DNA of 64,000 nt, from contig JBBMNZ010000030.1 of assembly GCA_037954325.1 (NCBI GenBank), positions 795,001 through 859,000 of the forward strand. Reading direction: 5' to 3'. The notes beneath the pieces were generated by a model, which saw only the letters and a program-made list of their open reading frames with translations, made no database searches and had not been told where the DNA came from. Shown here piece after piece: positions 11,910-23,990 of this stretch. Positions within the stretch are counted from its first letter, which is position 1; every line of letters begins with the position of its first letter. The DNA is from Fistularia commersonii. Taxonomy: Eukaryota; Chordata; Actinopteri; Syngnathiformes; Fistulariidae. The position numbers were made by a program, and so were the translations under genes.

Positions 11910-14900
11910 ATGTCTAAGGCTCCGGACTCTCCCGCCCGGTCCCGCTCCAGGTCTAGGTCTAGGTCCAGGTCTTACTCGCGGTCCCACTCCAGGAGCCGCT
12001 CCCGCTCAAGATCCAGGAAGCGTCGCTACAGGTATGAATTTAAGAGTTCGCTGGGGGTTTTCTGTCAGTCCCGTGATCTCGCATGAGCATACGGGAAATG
12101 GCCCTGTAGCATTATCTGTGATCGCTGTCAGATAAGTATCTGTGAGAAGAGCAGCCAGAGCCTGATTTAGACTTCACAGTGTGCACCGCATAGGTTCTGT
12201 GAAGGCCTGCCCGTAGAAGACTGAACCTATGAAGGTTCGGAGTCAGCCGGCAGACCGGCGGACGCCAATTTAGATCTGGTTTATTCCCCGCAATAAGAAA
12301 TGGAGGTGCTCCCGGAAGCCTCTGCGCTCCCCCTGGTGGAGACATCCCAGCGCCGCCCTCCGACGTCTGCCCCCACGTGGGCTGAGATGATCCCCTCGGC
12401 TGAAGTGCATCAAATATCTCACGGTGATTCTTTTGGACCGTTTGAGAAATTTGAGGCTTGAGCAGAATCACTGCGACAGATCTTACCGCCTGTTTGCCTC
12501 TGCAAACCGGTAGCCCGGTCAGCCCTGCTCCGGAGCTACAAGACGATTAGTGGACGTGACTAGTTAAGATCGTGACCGGATGCAGCTTCATCCCCCCACG
12601 CATCGCCGGGGCTCGCCGAGTCCTCCGTCCCCCCGTGGCCCCTGGTTTAGAGCCGAGCGGCGTGAGCACCCAACCCAAAGGTCACTGGGCTTCTCTACCT
12701 TTTCGCCTTTTTCTCTGTTGTGTCCAGTTCTAGGTCTCGTTCCCGCTCACGTTCACACACTCCGTCCTACAGAAACTATCCCAGCCGGGACTACGAGAAC
12801 AACCGGGGCGGATTCAGAGGCTACAACCGCGGCTACCGAAGACCGTACCACTACCGGGGCAGGAACCGAGGGTACCACCCACGCGGCCATTACCAGAACC
12901 GGGGAGGAGGCGGCTACGGCTACAAGGCCAACTGGAGGGGCGGCGGGGGCGGCTGGCACGACCGCCACCACGACCAGGATCACCATTCGCATAGTCCCCG
13001 GAGGGGGCGCTCACGCTCTCGCACGCCACGGAAGCGCTCCGGCAGCCGCTCCCGCTCCCGCGTCTCGGAGCGGTCGTCGTCGGGGCCTTCCCGCCGCTCC
13101 AAGCGCTCCACCTCCTCCCGCTCCCGGTCCTCCTCCCCGCGCCATCGCAGTAGTAAGAGCAAGCGCAGCTCCAAGGAGGCCAAGGCCAAGCTGCCGGAGG
13201 GCCAGGCGGAGAAGAGCGGCACGGGAGCCGACGGCAGCGTCATCGAGAAGGCCTCCGGAGGTAAATGGATCGACTACGACGCCAGCCCCAAACAGATCAG
13301 CCCGGAGAGCAGCCAGAAAGAGGGCAACGCCTCCGGCCCCGACAGCAAAGGATCCAGCAGCGGCGCCATGTGGAGAACCGTCGGCAGCGTGTCCTCTCCG
13401 CCCGAGGACAGTCCCACCAAGTCGGGACAGACGGCTCCTTTCGGCGGCTTCGGCTTCTTCTCGAAGGACGACGTGAAAGCCGGAGATAAGGCGGGGATCT
13501 CCGCCGCCTTCAAGAAGTATGTCTGTTTTACGTTCTCCCCTCTAGCCGAGTGTCCTCAGGTCACCTCTGTCTCCACTAACCCTGCTCTGTCCTTCCCCCG
13601 TGAGGAGCTTAGATGCAGGCGTGAGCATGAACGTGCACTGTCTCGTACCGTTTCTGCAGAGGTGCGTTTGCACCGATAGTACGACGTTCCCGAGTAGGAC
13701 AGAGGCGGTATGTTCGGCCTCAGACGTCGGCGACGCGTTCTCGTCCGACCCGTTTTGATCCCCGGGGTTCGGGGGCGCCGTTCGGAGGGGGAAGAGACGA
13801 GAGCGGCGGTTAGAATGCGGCCGTCGACTCGGGTCGGGTCCCGGCCCGTCGCCCTCGGTCCCGTCCTAAACCTTTTACATTTGCGTCTTTGTCGCCGAGC
13901 AGGTGGGAGAGGAGCGTTTGCAGCGGTGTTGCTGTGAGGAGGAGGTGCTTGAGTGTAGTTTGGTTGTTTGTTTCAGGTTCTTGGCTGAAAATAAAAACAG
14001 AAAGGCGGATGAAAATGAGGATAGCCAAGACGCGGAGCAGGTTCCTGCAGACAGAGAGCTGGAGAAAGGCGGCAAAACTGGAGACCTCTTCAACATCTCT
14101 TCAACCTCTTTCAGCGACCCCAAGGAGGAAAAGACCATGCCGTTCTTTGAGGCCGGAGAGGAGGAGTTCCTCAAGTCTCACGGCCTGAAAGAGCGAGACA
14201 TCGAGGAGGACGGCGACGAGAAGTCGGCCATCACCGCTCGGGACATCTTCGGCAAATGGGGAGACGAGCCCGGCTATTCGAGCGCCTACTCGTCCGCCAA
14301 GGATAAAAACCGAAGGGACGCCGATGACGCCGAAGGCCTGGATCCGCTGGAGGAGGACCTCTATCGAAGCCGCAAGCACAGCTCAAAGAAAGAGGAGAAG
14401 GCTAAGAAGAAGGAGAAGAAAGAGAAGGAGAAGACCAGACGAAGTCCGTCCCCGCCCACAACCTCCAGAGGCAAAGACCGGCCGCTGTTCCCGGGCGCCT
14501 ACCCTCCGCGCGAGGACTCCCCCGTACGGCGCCTGTCGGCCTCCAGGGAGGACTTTGAGCTCAAAGTCGGAGCTTTAGACGAGATGTCCAGGTTTGTGCA
14601 GCGATTCACTTCATCTCCGCCTCACTGTTTCCCCCTCTGTCAGCATCTTCCCTCCAAGTTGAAGACCGTCCCCGAAGAGCTCTGCCGAAACACCTCTCCA
14701 AACCAAATGTAAATCTCGGGCGTCGGGCTCACGGTCGCCCGGGCGGCCCCGATCACGAGTTTCCATTAGGACTTGGAGGAGAAGGCCTCTGGCCCATTGT
14801 AGCCGCCTTCGAAACACTTAGCTCCAGGGCACGCCGCTAGTCTTTGCTCCTCACATAGCTCACGGAGGCAGCTGAGGATGCCCCACCCCAAAAGAAGGCG

Positions 14901-17900
14901 GTAGATGCGGCGGCGCCGCCACCGCGCTCCTTCAGGTTCTCGCCGGGGCCGGTCGGAGAGACCCGGGACCTTCTCGTCGTACGATGTCCTCCTCTCTCTC
15001 GGACACCGCGGTACATGTTTGTCGCTTCGAGCCTCTTTGTTTCTAACCATCCCGACGGTGTGTGTCTCCTGTCCCTCCTCTCAGCTCCTCCCTGTCTAAA
15101 GATCGCTTCATGTCCCGAGATCTGCTGAATCCCAGTAAGAGAGACCCGGAGTTTCGTTCAATTTTCCAGCACATTCAGTCAGCCCACCTCCGCAGCAGCC
15201 CGACCGAGCTCTTTGCTCAGCACATCGTGTCCATTGTGCATTACATCAAAGGTACGGTGGCACCCGGCAGGTCGGTCCGGAGGTGCTCAGTGTCCCGCCC
15301 CGCCCCGCAGGATGGTCGGTTTGTCCGTCCAGACGATTGGTCGGCCCGCAGACGATGACCCCGCTGTTTTGTTCTCCCCCTCTCCCTGCAGCTCAGCACT
15401 TCCACTCCACAGACATGACTTTAAGCGAACGCTTTGCCATGTACCAAAGAAAGGCTGCGGAGGTAGAAATGATGAAGCCAAGGAAGAGCCCAGAAATCCA
15501 CAGGTGCGTACCGTCGCCCCGCTCCACGTCGGGCGGTCGCCGCGGGGATGTCCACTGTTGCCTGACATGAAGGTCCTCTCCCTCGCAGGAGAATCGATGT
15601 TTCCCCCAGTGCCTTTAAGAGGCACTCTCATCTGTTTGAGGATATGGAGGAAACGAGCTACAAGGTGACCAGCCCTTTTGAAATTTGACGTGTTTGCAAC
15701 GAGCAACTTTTGAGATGACCCGAAGCAGCAGTATTCAGCTCTGTGCTTTTCTTTCAAAGGATGCGTATTTCTAAATCAAAAGAGCCAATTGTGTTTTGTA
15801 AGTGCCAAGCAAGCCCCCAGCCTAAGAGATATGGTTATTGATTGGGTATGTACCAACCCCAAGAAAAGGCTAAAAGGAAGTGAATTAAGAACCTGAGTCC
15901 AAGCCTCTCAAGGGACGCTTGTCAGTGCCTTTACCTTGTAAGTATTTTTCCATGAAAAGAAAAAAACAAAAAAAAAAAAAACAAACAAAAGAAATAATGA
16001 AGCTACCGATCAGCTGAACTTGTTTTGAATGACACATGCATGACCCTGGTTTCCACCAATACCTTTACTGCACATGGAAGTGAGAGAACTAAACCTTTGT
16101 TTGCAACACATAGGAACACATTGAGTCTTGACCACTAGAGGGAATACAACACCAGATAGATAGCACTTCTTCTGTACTGCAGTGATGTGTAGGTGTGGTA
16201 TGCTCAGTGCTGTGTGCAAGCCGCCGCCGGCCTTCCGGCTGATGTGACCCGCGTTTGATTCTGCCGCAGGATTCAAATAAAAAGTTCAAAGGCGACGTGA
16301 TGGACCTCCGCCTGGATATTGAAAGACGTAAGAGGTTTGCCGGCAAGGAGCGCAGGAGCTCTGGGGGCTCCCGAGGACCGAGCAGAGAGAGGTCCTCTGA
16401 GAAACCTGGCAAGCACCACAAGAAATCCAAGTATGTTCAAAGCTGCACCGTCTCTCACGCACACACACACACACACACAAATTCCTCACGCACCTTTTGA
16501 ATGTCCACGTAAGCAGCGTTGACTCAGGGCGAGCCCCGCCCCCCCCCAGCTGCTGAGGGCACATAGACGGAGAACCCAGGCAGCTGCCTCAGCTCCAGCA
16601 GGAGGTTTCTCCATTACGTATCTGTCAGCCGGACACCCGCTCTTCAGCTCCCAGCTCGTCGTGGTCTGGAGTTGAAAGCCGGGTCCGGCCACCTTGTGGT
16701 CTCCGCAGGAGGTGTCCGCCCTGATTGTACCTCCGGCCGAGAGCGTGTGAACTCTGTCCCGCGTGCTCTCTGCCGGGAAGAACTCAACCGTTGTACGTTT
16801 TGGTTGCAGGAAGGGTAAGAAGAAGAGGGATCGCTCACCGTCTTCCTCCTCCTCCTCATCCTCTCCTTCCCCTTATCCACCGCCTTTCAGAGGTAAAGAG
16901 TACATAGGAGAGGGGGTGGAGCATTCAGAGGAAGGCTACAGTCACACCCGTTACCCCCCGCGGGACTACGGTGGGCCCGGGGACAGAGGCCCCCGCGATT
17001 ATGAGGGCCAGCACATGGAGCGGGGCCGAGGCCGCGGATTTGTAAGTTCCCCGCCGCTCCAGGCTCATCTCTGCTGCCGTCGGACGTTCTCTCAGACTCT
17101 GACCTCTCGTCTTCAACTCTCTGTCCTGGTGGAATCACAGTAGACTTGGCTTCTCTGCTCTGTTCCTTCCTCCTATTGCTAAGGAACATAATGTGGATGA
17201 TGATGATGATGATGATAATGATGATGATGGTGACTATCATACATATTCCTTGCACTACCACATTTTTACTAAGGTAATGTAGCGCAAATCAGTGGAATCT
17301 CACCTCATGAGTACAAAATGCCTTTTTTCCCCATTCTGTTTTATTTTCTCCTCCCACCTCTGTGTGAAGCCCATGCTCCCGTCGATTCCGATCCCGAGCA
17401 CATTTAACACAACGTTGTGGGATCTTAGAACCGGCGATTGTTGACAAGAAGAGCGTGTTCTCGGAAGGTGTTTGTCCCCGGAGTGGGAGCTGAGAGGTCA
17501 CCTGCCTCTGCTTTCAGTTCCCCAGGATGAGAGGACGAGGTTGGAACAGGGGCAACTATCCCGGCAACAACGCCAACGGCAACCCTGCCAATATGAACCC
17601 CCCGGTGCGCCCCCCGGAGGAGGAGTGGGACCCGGAGTACACGCCCAAGAGTAGGAAGTACTACCTGGTGAGTGTTGACGTGCGACAAGAGCGACAAGTC
17701 GGGTTCTAGTAGCGTCTCCGGGCGGCGTTAAAGCTCTCCGGGAAAGGTAGAACGCACACTAGGATGCGTGACACCTTCAAAAAAAAAAAAAAAAACCCCG
17801 CTTGATGTGCCTCCGACTGACCGGGTTCTCTCTGCTCAGCACGACGACCGCGACGGTGAGAAAACCTGGATGGATAACCGCGGCCGGGGCCGGGGGTCCT

Positions 17901-18061
17901 TCCCGCCCCGCCGGGGCCGCTTTGTCTACCGCAAGGGAGGCAGCAGCCCCAAGTGGACCCACGACATGTTCCAGGGAGGGGAGGAGGTGGAGCTGGCCGA
18001 CGATAACGTGGAGGTAGAGCACAAAGAATCCAAGAGTGCTGGCGACGCCCCCAAACCGTAG
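11910..18061 (+). CDS. thrap3: Thyroid hormone receptor-associated protein 3 (TRAP150)
   Basis: This is a nuclear SR-related protein of the THRAP3/BCLAF1 family, acting in pre-mRNA splicing, spliced-mRNP assembly and mRNA decay. Ten coding exons were read: 11910-12031, 12728-13516, 13977-14591, 15085-15251, 15392-15503, 15589-15664, 16270-16430, 16810-17041, 17518-17667 and 17840-18061. All are GT-AG with matched phases, giving 881 residues (human about 955). The N-terminus MSKAPDSPARSRSRSRSRS opens an RS/RGG domain rich in Tyr and Gly. The middle has the conserved SKDDVKAGDKAGISAAFKK and LKVGALDEMSR blocks. The C-terminal half has FRSIFQHIQSAHLRSSPTEL, SPEIHRRIDVSPSAFKRH, MDLRLDIERRKR and EEEWDPEYTPKSRKYYL, all hallmark THRAP3 segments. 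It ends in an acidic tail after an RGRGRGSFPPRRGRF block. The start follows a 5' UTR exon beginning at 11881. MAP7D1 lies directly upstream, as in human. Confidence 0.97.
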
Positions 18062-19330
18062 AGACGACCCCCCCGGCAGGAAAGGAGTCATGTTTAGTTC
18101 TCTTCTGTTCGTTCCCCCTCCCGTTCTCAGCGTCTCACGGGTTCACGGCTTCGGGCGCGCGGAGCGGCGGCGAACGCTCCCCGCGGTCGATGTGAAGCTG
18201 TGAGCTCGTTGCTGGAGGTTAGCTGTGATTTTCCGTTTTTTTTTTTTTTTTTTTTTTTGGTTTGTTTTGTTTTTCGGGTTTATTTTCATGTGATGTGAGT
18301 TTCGTTGCGTTTGCTTTGCGTTCGGTCGGCGACGACCTCACGTGTTCGTTGGGCAAAGTAGTGCGGCGTCCCAAATTGAGATAGTTTAATGTCCACTTAA
18401 AAAAAAAAAACAAAAAAAAAAAACAAATAGACAAAAACATTTGTGCCTTAGACAATAATAATAATAATAATAATAATCCAGTTCATGTCCTGCTGTAAAC
18501 AGTTTGAGGCTACAGCCCCGCCTAGAGGCCGTAGAAAGAATTTAGCTGATTTCCAAGTCGTCGTCGTCTTCTTCTTCTCTACTTTTGTCGTCGGGGGCTT
18601 TGTTAATCTTGATGTTAGTGCATGAGACGCCCCGGTGGGACCAATCAGCAGAGGGCGTAGGGCTCGCCAGAGCTGGGATTTACTAAACCAGACTTCTTTT
18701 TAACACTCAACAGTTGTTTGTCACTTCCTGCTCTATCAGCTGTTTTTTTTCCTTCCTTCTTTCTTTTTTTTTTTTTTTTTTTTTTTTAAATGTAGAGCCA
18801 CTTGGACTGTAATTCTCTGTAGGAAATCTCTGCGTGGTGTACTGCAGTATGTCCTGTTGTTAAAGTACTCATTTAAATTAAAGGATTTACACAAACACGT
18901 TGGTATTCGCTTTGCTGTAGACAGATTCACACCTGCAGGCTCGCGTCTCAGAGCTGTTGACCTTTGTTGGCTTTTTAGCGCAAAGAACAGCAAATACAAA
19001 CCTGTATGAAACCATCTGACCTAATTCATGTCCTCCTAATGTGCGGCGTCGGGGAAGAACATGCCGGTTCTATTTTTCTAAAACGAATCCGGCGGAAAAA
19101 GCAAAGGGGAAGTAGTGGGGACAGGAACCCTTACCAGAGGCGCTGATATACTCGTGCATTTTTAAAGTGTGTGACTGGAACCACCAGGAGCGCCCCGACT
19201 GTATATACATGCATGTTGCCTGCACACCTGTCTGTCTCCATTCACCTGAAGATGGTGACTTTTTTCTACTCTTGGAAAGAGCAACCACATACTCGTCTTT
19301 TAATTTTCAATAAAAATTTTTTTGATTCAG
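18062..19330 (+). other. thrap3: THRAP3 3' UTR
   Basis: About 1.25 kb between the TAG at 18059-18061 and AATAAA at 19309-19314, with T-runs at 18237-18258 and 18757-18787, A-runs near 18400-18422, and (AAT)n at about 18454-18477. No other gene feature was found in it. Confidence 0.65.
19309..19314 (+). promoter_or_regulatory. thrap3: Candidate poly(A) signal of THRAP3
   Basis: AATAAAAAT followed by a T-rich stretch, the first strong AATAAA after the long A/T-rich 3' UTR. Confidence 0.6.
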
Positions 19331-19612
19331 GGCAGAGGTGTCGAGAGTCGTTCTTCATTCGACAGCATTTTGTGTGTGACGGCGATCTTAACGGACTCAT
19401 TGTTGACACAAATCAGGAGGAACGTGTGGACTCGTCATTTTCTGAAACAACATTCAGTGTTTTGTCTGCTGGTCAAAGAAAGGAGACACTGAGGAACTGG
19501 CTGAGGTATGTAGACAAGGACTGAAGGGAAGCTTCTGGCAGAACAATGACAGAAACTGAGAAGAATGCTGTGGCTCTCGATAAATTTACAATCCTTGCTT
19601 TGTTTGATAAAC

Positions 19613-19892
19613 CGGGGTCTAAAAAAATTAGAATATTGTGAATATTTAGTTCTTCTGTAACACAATTAAAAAATAAAAGTTACTTTCTCATAATCAAATA
19701 TTCTGAGATAGGCTTTTTGAGTTTTCTTAAGATGTAAGCCATAATCAGGAACATGAAAATTATATAAGGCTTGCAATATTTCACTTGATTTGTAATCAAT
19801 CCAGAATGTATGACATTTTTTGTTTTTGTAATTGCATTACAGAAGATAAAGAACTTTATGACAATATTCTATTTTTCTGAGACAGTCCTGTA
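19613..19892. mobile_element. Palindromic MITE, copy 1 (left end damaged)
   Basis: The terminus ATTCTATTTTTCTGAGACAG followed by TCCTGTA, the internal TTAGAATATTGTG, and the central phrase AAGATGTAAGCCATAATCAG define the same family as 44512-44802. The inverted terminal repeats run inward for tens of bases. The left terminus lacks the GGACTGTCTCAG end. There is no transposase; the superfamily is not determined here. Confidence 0.75.
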
Positions 19893-20925
19893 TGCGAAGT
19901 AAACTATGCCAAATGAGACAGGTTATTTATTTGACTGTGGCAGATTCCGGGTGTATTTTTGTCCCCTGTTTCCAAGCTGTTGTTAGAGAGAAGTGTGTAA
20001 ACTGAACAGAAAACAAAGAAATAAGTGAGTTTCTTTGCGAACAGCCCTTGGGATGAGAGGAGAATCTAACAGGAAACAAGCTGTAAAAGGCGGCAGGGGA
20101 AGCTAAGCTAGGGCTAAGCTAACGTTATCACAGTTCCAGTGACAGAAACTGCTTGCTAAGGACGCCGGACAAGCTAATGCTAGGCTAACGCCAAGCTAAC
20201 CGCATTGAGGCTCCATTGAAACAGAACCTGATTGTTGTAAATGAGGACCCCGGCTAAGCTAACGCTAAGCTAACGGTATGGCAGTGACAAATGAAGCAGC
20301 GGCTAAAACCCTGAAAAAGCTAACGCTAAGGTAACCGTATCATGGCTCGACGGTTAAGTCTCATATAAAGATTGTTTGAGCGGTAAATGTAGTGGGGAAT
20401 CACTGTAATCTCACTCTACCACCAACCACCGCACGGATTATTTATTTAGGAACCGAAAAATAGTATTTGAATACGATCCAGACCCCTCGCTCACTAGCTG
20501 GCAAGCTAACCGTGCTCGTAACAGAGCTAGCTAAGTCAGCCGAGTCACGGTCACGGTGCTCGGTCCGGTCAGTCATCCGCCTTCCAGGACAAAGAAAAAC
20601 GACACTCAGGTTGGAAAATATTGATATTTTAGATTGTTTATAAACCAAAAATAGCAGAATTTGTCAAAGATAGTATACAATAGTGTGAATGGTGAGGAGG
20701 AGGCTCTCGCCACTGCACCGTCGTGCTGTCATTCATTTATCATCTTTTTCAAAAATACTTCTCTGATTTCTCTTTATATGTTTCCAAAACAACTTTTCAA
20801 AAAAACTACTTTTCATCTCTCTTCACCTCTCACTCGGCTCTTCACCACACTGTTCTCGGTGAAGAAAACAGACCTCACATTCCTTCCCCTCCAGCCAAAC
20901 CTCCATGGATACACCGCAGAATTCT
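19893..20925. repeat. Intergenic spacer with degenerate GCTAAGCTAACG repeats
   Basis: Between about 20090 and 20350, variants of GCTAAGCTAACG recur every 10-60 bases, consistent with a decayed tandem array. The remainder shows no recognisable exon on either strand. Confidence 0.55.
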
Positions 20926-20930
20926 ATAAC

Positions 20931-20936
20931 TTTATT
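20931..20936 (-). promoter_or_regulatory. eva1b: Candidate poly(A) signal of EVA1B
   Basis: TTTATT on the plus strand reads AATAAA on the minus strand, about 490 nt past the EVA1B stop. A second AATAAA lies at about 20963-20968. Confidence 0.4.
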
Positions 20937-21422
20937 CAAATGACAGAAGAAATGTCTCGTTTTTATTTATTCGTCTGGTTTTCGTGTTGCTGTCGGGACA
21001 GGTGGAGACGGACGACAAACGTTCAAGACAGAAGAGAAAGCGTTGTTTTCGAGTCTCATCTTGGAGACGGTGGAGGTGCACAGGTGTTGTTTTTGCATGA
21101 TTGCCTTGGTTCTCTCGATCTCCATGGATTTCCTCTACGTTCTACCACATGTGAATTGAGTGTGTGTGAACAGAGGGTGATTCTTGGTGTTTCAGGTTTA
21201 TAGATTAAGAGGGTTGAACATCTGGGTTACATGTGTACTTGAAGAGGAGAACCCAGGTTCCCCAGAGGTTCAACACTCGCCCACCTTCAATCATGGCTAA
21301 ATATAAATATCCAGTATTTGTAAAGGTCACCATCATCCAGGTGTCCACCTCCACTGCTTTCCATTCTCTCCATCTCCATCACAGCTGAAGGGGTGGACCT
21401 TCTGGCGCCACCTAGCGGTCCA

Positions 21423-23374
21423 CTAGTGGTAATGTACCCGTCCGATGGTCCCCGTTCCCGTGACCAGGATGTCCGGCTGGCCGTTCCTCCAAATCTCCCT
21501 GACGATCCGCTCCCTCTCCTCCAGGCGACGTGCCTTCTCCAGCTCCTCGGCGGAGGCGAACACGTTCACGCTCCTCAGAGTCCCGTCAGGCTGGTCGCCG
21601 CGTTCGCTCGTCCGTCCCGGCGCCGACGTTGGACCCTCCACCCTGGCTTCTCCTGTGACGCTCTCCTCATCCTCCTCCTCCTCCTCCTCTTCCTCCTCCT
21701 CCTCACTGGACTCCTTCAGCTGCCTCCTCTCAGGTGAAGGGGGCTGGGCTCGCTGGCGGCGAGTCCTGCAGGTGATGCCGGCCACCAGGAGGCACAGCGC
21801 CATGAGCAGGCCTAAGCAGACGCCCATCATGAAGTAGAGGGCGAAGCTCTCGGGGTTGGCTGGAAACGGAGACGCCACAGGGTGAGTGTGTTTGCAGCGT
21901 TTGAAGGCTCGCGTCTGAGCTCAAGAAACACGTGTTGTCACAAAATATGCAGTGGCGGGACGAGCCAACCTAAACAGGCCGCCCCGCGGAGCCGACGCTG
22001 GCGAGACAGCGGACGAATGCTGAGAGCTCAACACTAGACTCCTTTGTTCGCTCCCCCAGTGTTCTATACAGGACCTTTTTTTGCTTGTGACCCCTTGGAT
22101 TTCTCGCAGGGCTTAAAAAAAAAAAAACGCAGCCAGTTTCCACATGGAAACAGTTACTAGCGGCGGTTCGTCCTACCACTCCATTTTGGGTGACGGAGGA
22201 CAAAATCCACATTCAGGTCTGAAATGTACCTTGGCTCTGAAGGTAAACCCTTCGGTGTATCTTCAGCCTCTCCACGTGCAGCACATTTCAGTGCTGGGGC
22301 TTTAACGCATGATCATTTATGATCAATTAATTACAGAAAAAAGAAGTCACACATTTTAATCACACTTTGATTTGTACCAAAATGTTTCTCATCGCTCGAG
22401 GTCCAGGGGGACAGATTTATAGTGACACGGTTTGATTAGCACGGACAAGGCGGATGAGACGACACTGGTTGAAGGGAAATTTAGTTCGGTAATGTTAGCT
22501 TTGTATGAGCACGCAAGTTGCTAACATTAATTTTGTGCAGGCAACCAGGTCGGTAGTGTTAGCTTTGAATGGGCAAGCGCGGTGTTGCTGTTACAAGCAA
22601 GTAGGCCACTAATGTTAGCTTTATGTGAGCACGCTGGTCAGTAATGTTAGCTTTGTATGACCACACAGGTTGGTAACATTAGCTTTGTACGAGTCAGCAG
22701 GTCGGTAATGTTAGCTTTGGACAAGCTCACTGCTTAGTAATGCTAGCTTTGTATGAGCACGTTGGTGGGTAATATTAACTTCGGGTGAGCGCGCAGGACG
22801 GTAATGTTAGCTTTGTATGACCACACAGGTCGCTAAAGTTTGCTTTGTACAGGCAATCAGGTTAATAATGTTAGCGTTGCATGAGCACACAGATCAGTCA
22901 TGTTAGCATTGTACAAGCACGCTGGTCCGTAAGGTGGCCCTGCAGTTTAATTCAGCTGATTAGAATTTCTAATTTCGTAGCCATTAACAAAATCTTCAAT
23001 TAACTCCATTTTATGGAGTCCCACCCCTGGTAGATGTCTGCTCTCCACTGCAGAAGGTTTGAGGAGAACCTAACTGGACGGAGAGCAGCTCTTTGTGCTG
23101 AATCTTACTTATCCTACTCGCTCTTTCCTCAGACAGATGAAGACCCTCTGGCTTGGTTGAGAAGAACCATGTTCTTCACAGACCAGTCCTCCATGCTGTG
23201 CTGTACTCAGTATTATCACACAAGTATTGCAGCACTACTGTATCGCTGGTGCGATGTTGGTGTTAGTGATGTTCTCGCTGCCTTGTCGCAGTTGTCGCCG
23301 CGGTTACCTCGGACGTGGGCATAGGTCGCCATGCTGTTGCTCAGCAGCTCCATGTCCCTCCTAATGGGCTCCAT
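21423..23374 (-). CDS. eva1b: Eva-1 homolog B (FAM176B), single-pass membrane protein
   Basis: This is a small single-pass membrane protein of the EVA1/FAM176 family, whose cellular role is poorly defined. There are two coding exons on the minus strand: 23374-23308 and 21859-21423 (TAG at 21425-21423), joined GT-AG, giving 167 residues (human about 165). Exon 1 encodes MEPIRRDMELLSNSMATYAH plus VR, which matches the human N-terminus closely. Exon 2 opens with ANPESFALYF and a membrane span (about residues 28-48, FMMGVCLGLLMALCLLVAG). A long Glu tract follows, and then the conserved juxta-C-terminal motif LRSVNVFASAEELEKARRLE followed by ERERIVREIW and an RVHYH end. The Glu tract is encoded by an expanded CTC microsatellite on the plus strand. 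The intron holds a 32-bp minisatellite. Confidence 0.95.
22488..22935. repeat. Minisatellite of about 32 bp in the EVA1B intron
   Basis: About 14 diverged copies of a unit resembling TAATGTTAGCTTTGTATGAG followed by CACGCAGGTCGG. The phrase ATGTTAGCTTTG is the most constant part. Confidence 0.85.
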
Positions 23375-23769
23375 CTGCTTCACGGGGGTGGAGGCTCAGT
23401 TTCCTACCATCTCAGGGTCTCGCGGCTCCTCCTGTTGGATTCAGAGACGTGCATGGAGTCACCACGTGCCGCAGATCGCTTCACAACTCCTCCCCTCATT
23501 CCCAGGCCTGGGAGCGGGGTGAGGGGGTCAAAGGTCACGCCTCAGTGTTCTCGGCCAATGGCGGTGTTTATATTGATGACATCATTTCCGGACCTCTTTT
23601 TCTTCCCACGGAAGAAAAAGTCCCCTGTTGGTCTGGAGTGATGGCTGAGACCTTCTGCTACGTGTCCATGTTCTCAAAGCAGGAAACACACCGGATGAGA
23701 AGGAATAGAGATAACTAGAAGTTTGTTCCAATTGATATTTTTACTGATACTTCACACCTCAGCAGCTCC

Positions 23770-23990
23770 AGCTGATGGTGGAAGGACATTATCTTCTTCT
23801 TTATCTTGGAGCTGCTCCCCTCAGGGGTCTCCACAGCCACTATCTAACCCTCCTCTCCAGCTCCAACCTCGACAACCTTCTACCCAGATCTTCACCATCC
23901 CTCTTCTGTCCACGTCCAAACAAACCATCTAACATGTCCGTCCGCCCCGCCCCTAAAGAGGAACGTCTACACAGATCTACCGCTAGCTCC
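23770..23990 (-). mobile_element. RTE/Rex3-like LINE fragment
   Basis: Matches the 3' segment of the better preserved copy at 31460-31940 (shared phrases include GGTCTCCACAGC, CCATCTAACATGT and CTTCTGTCCACGTCC). It is too short to encode a domain. The LINE sense strand is minus. Confidence 0.55.

Noticed and set aside
12580..13476. 298-codon open frame overlapping THRAP3 exon 2 in another frame
   Set aside because: It crosses the THRAP3 acceptor and encodes only low-complexity Pro/Ala/Arg text; the THRAP3 frame is clearly the real one.
20661..21203. 180-codon open frame in the EVA1B 3' flank
   Set aside because: No homology recognised, antisense to the likely EVA1B 3' UTR, and Ser/Phe-rich from A/T-rich DNA.
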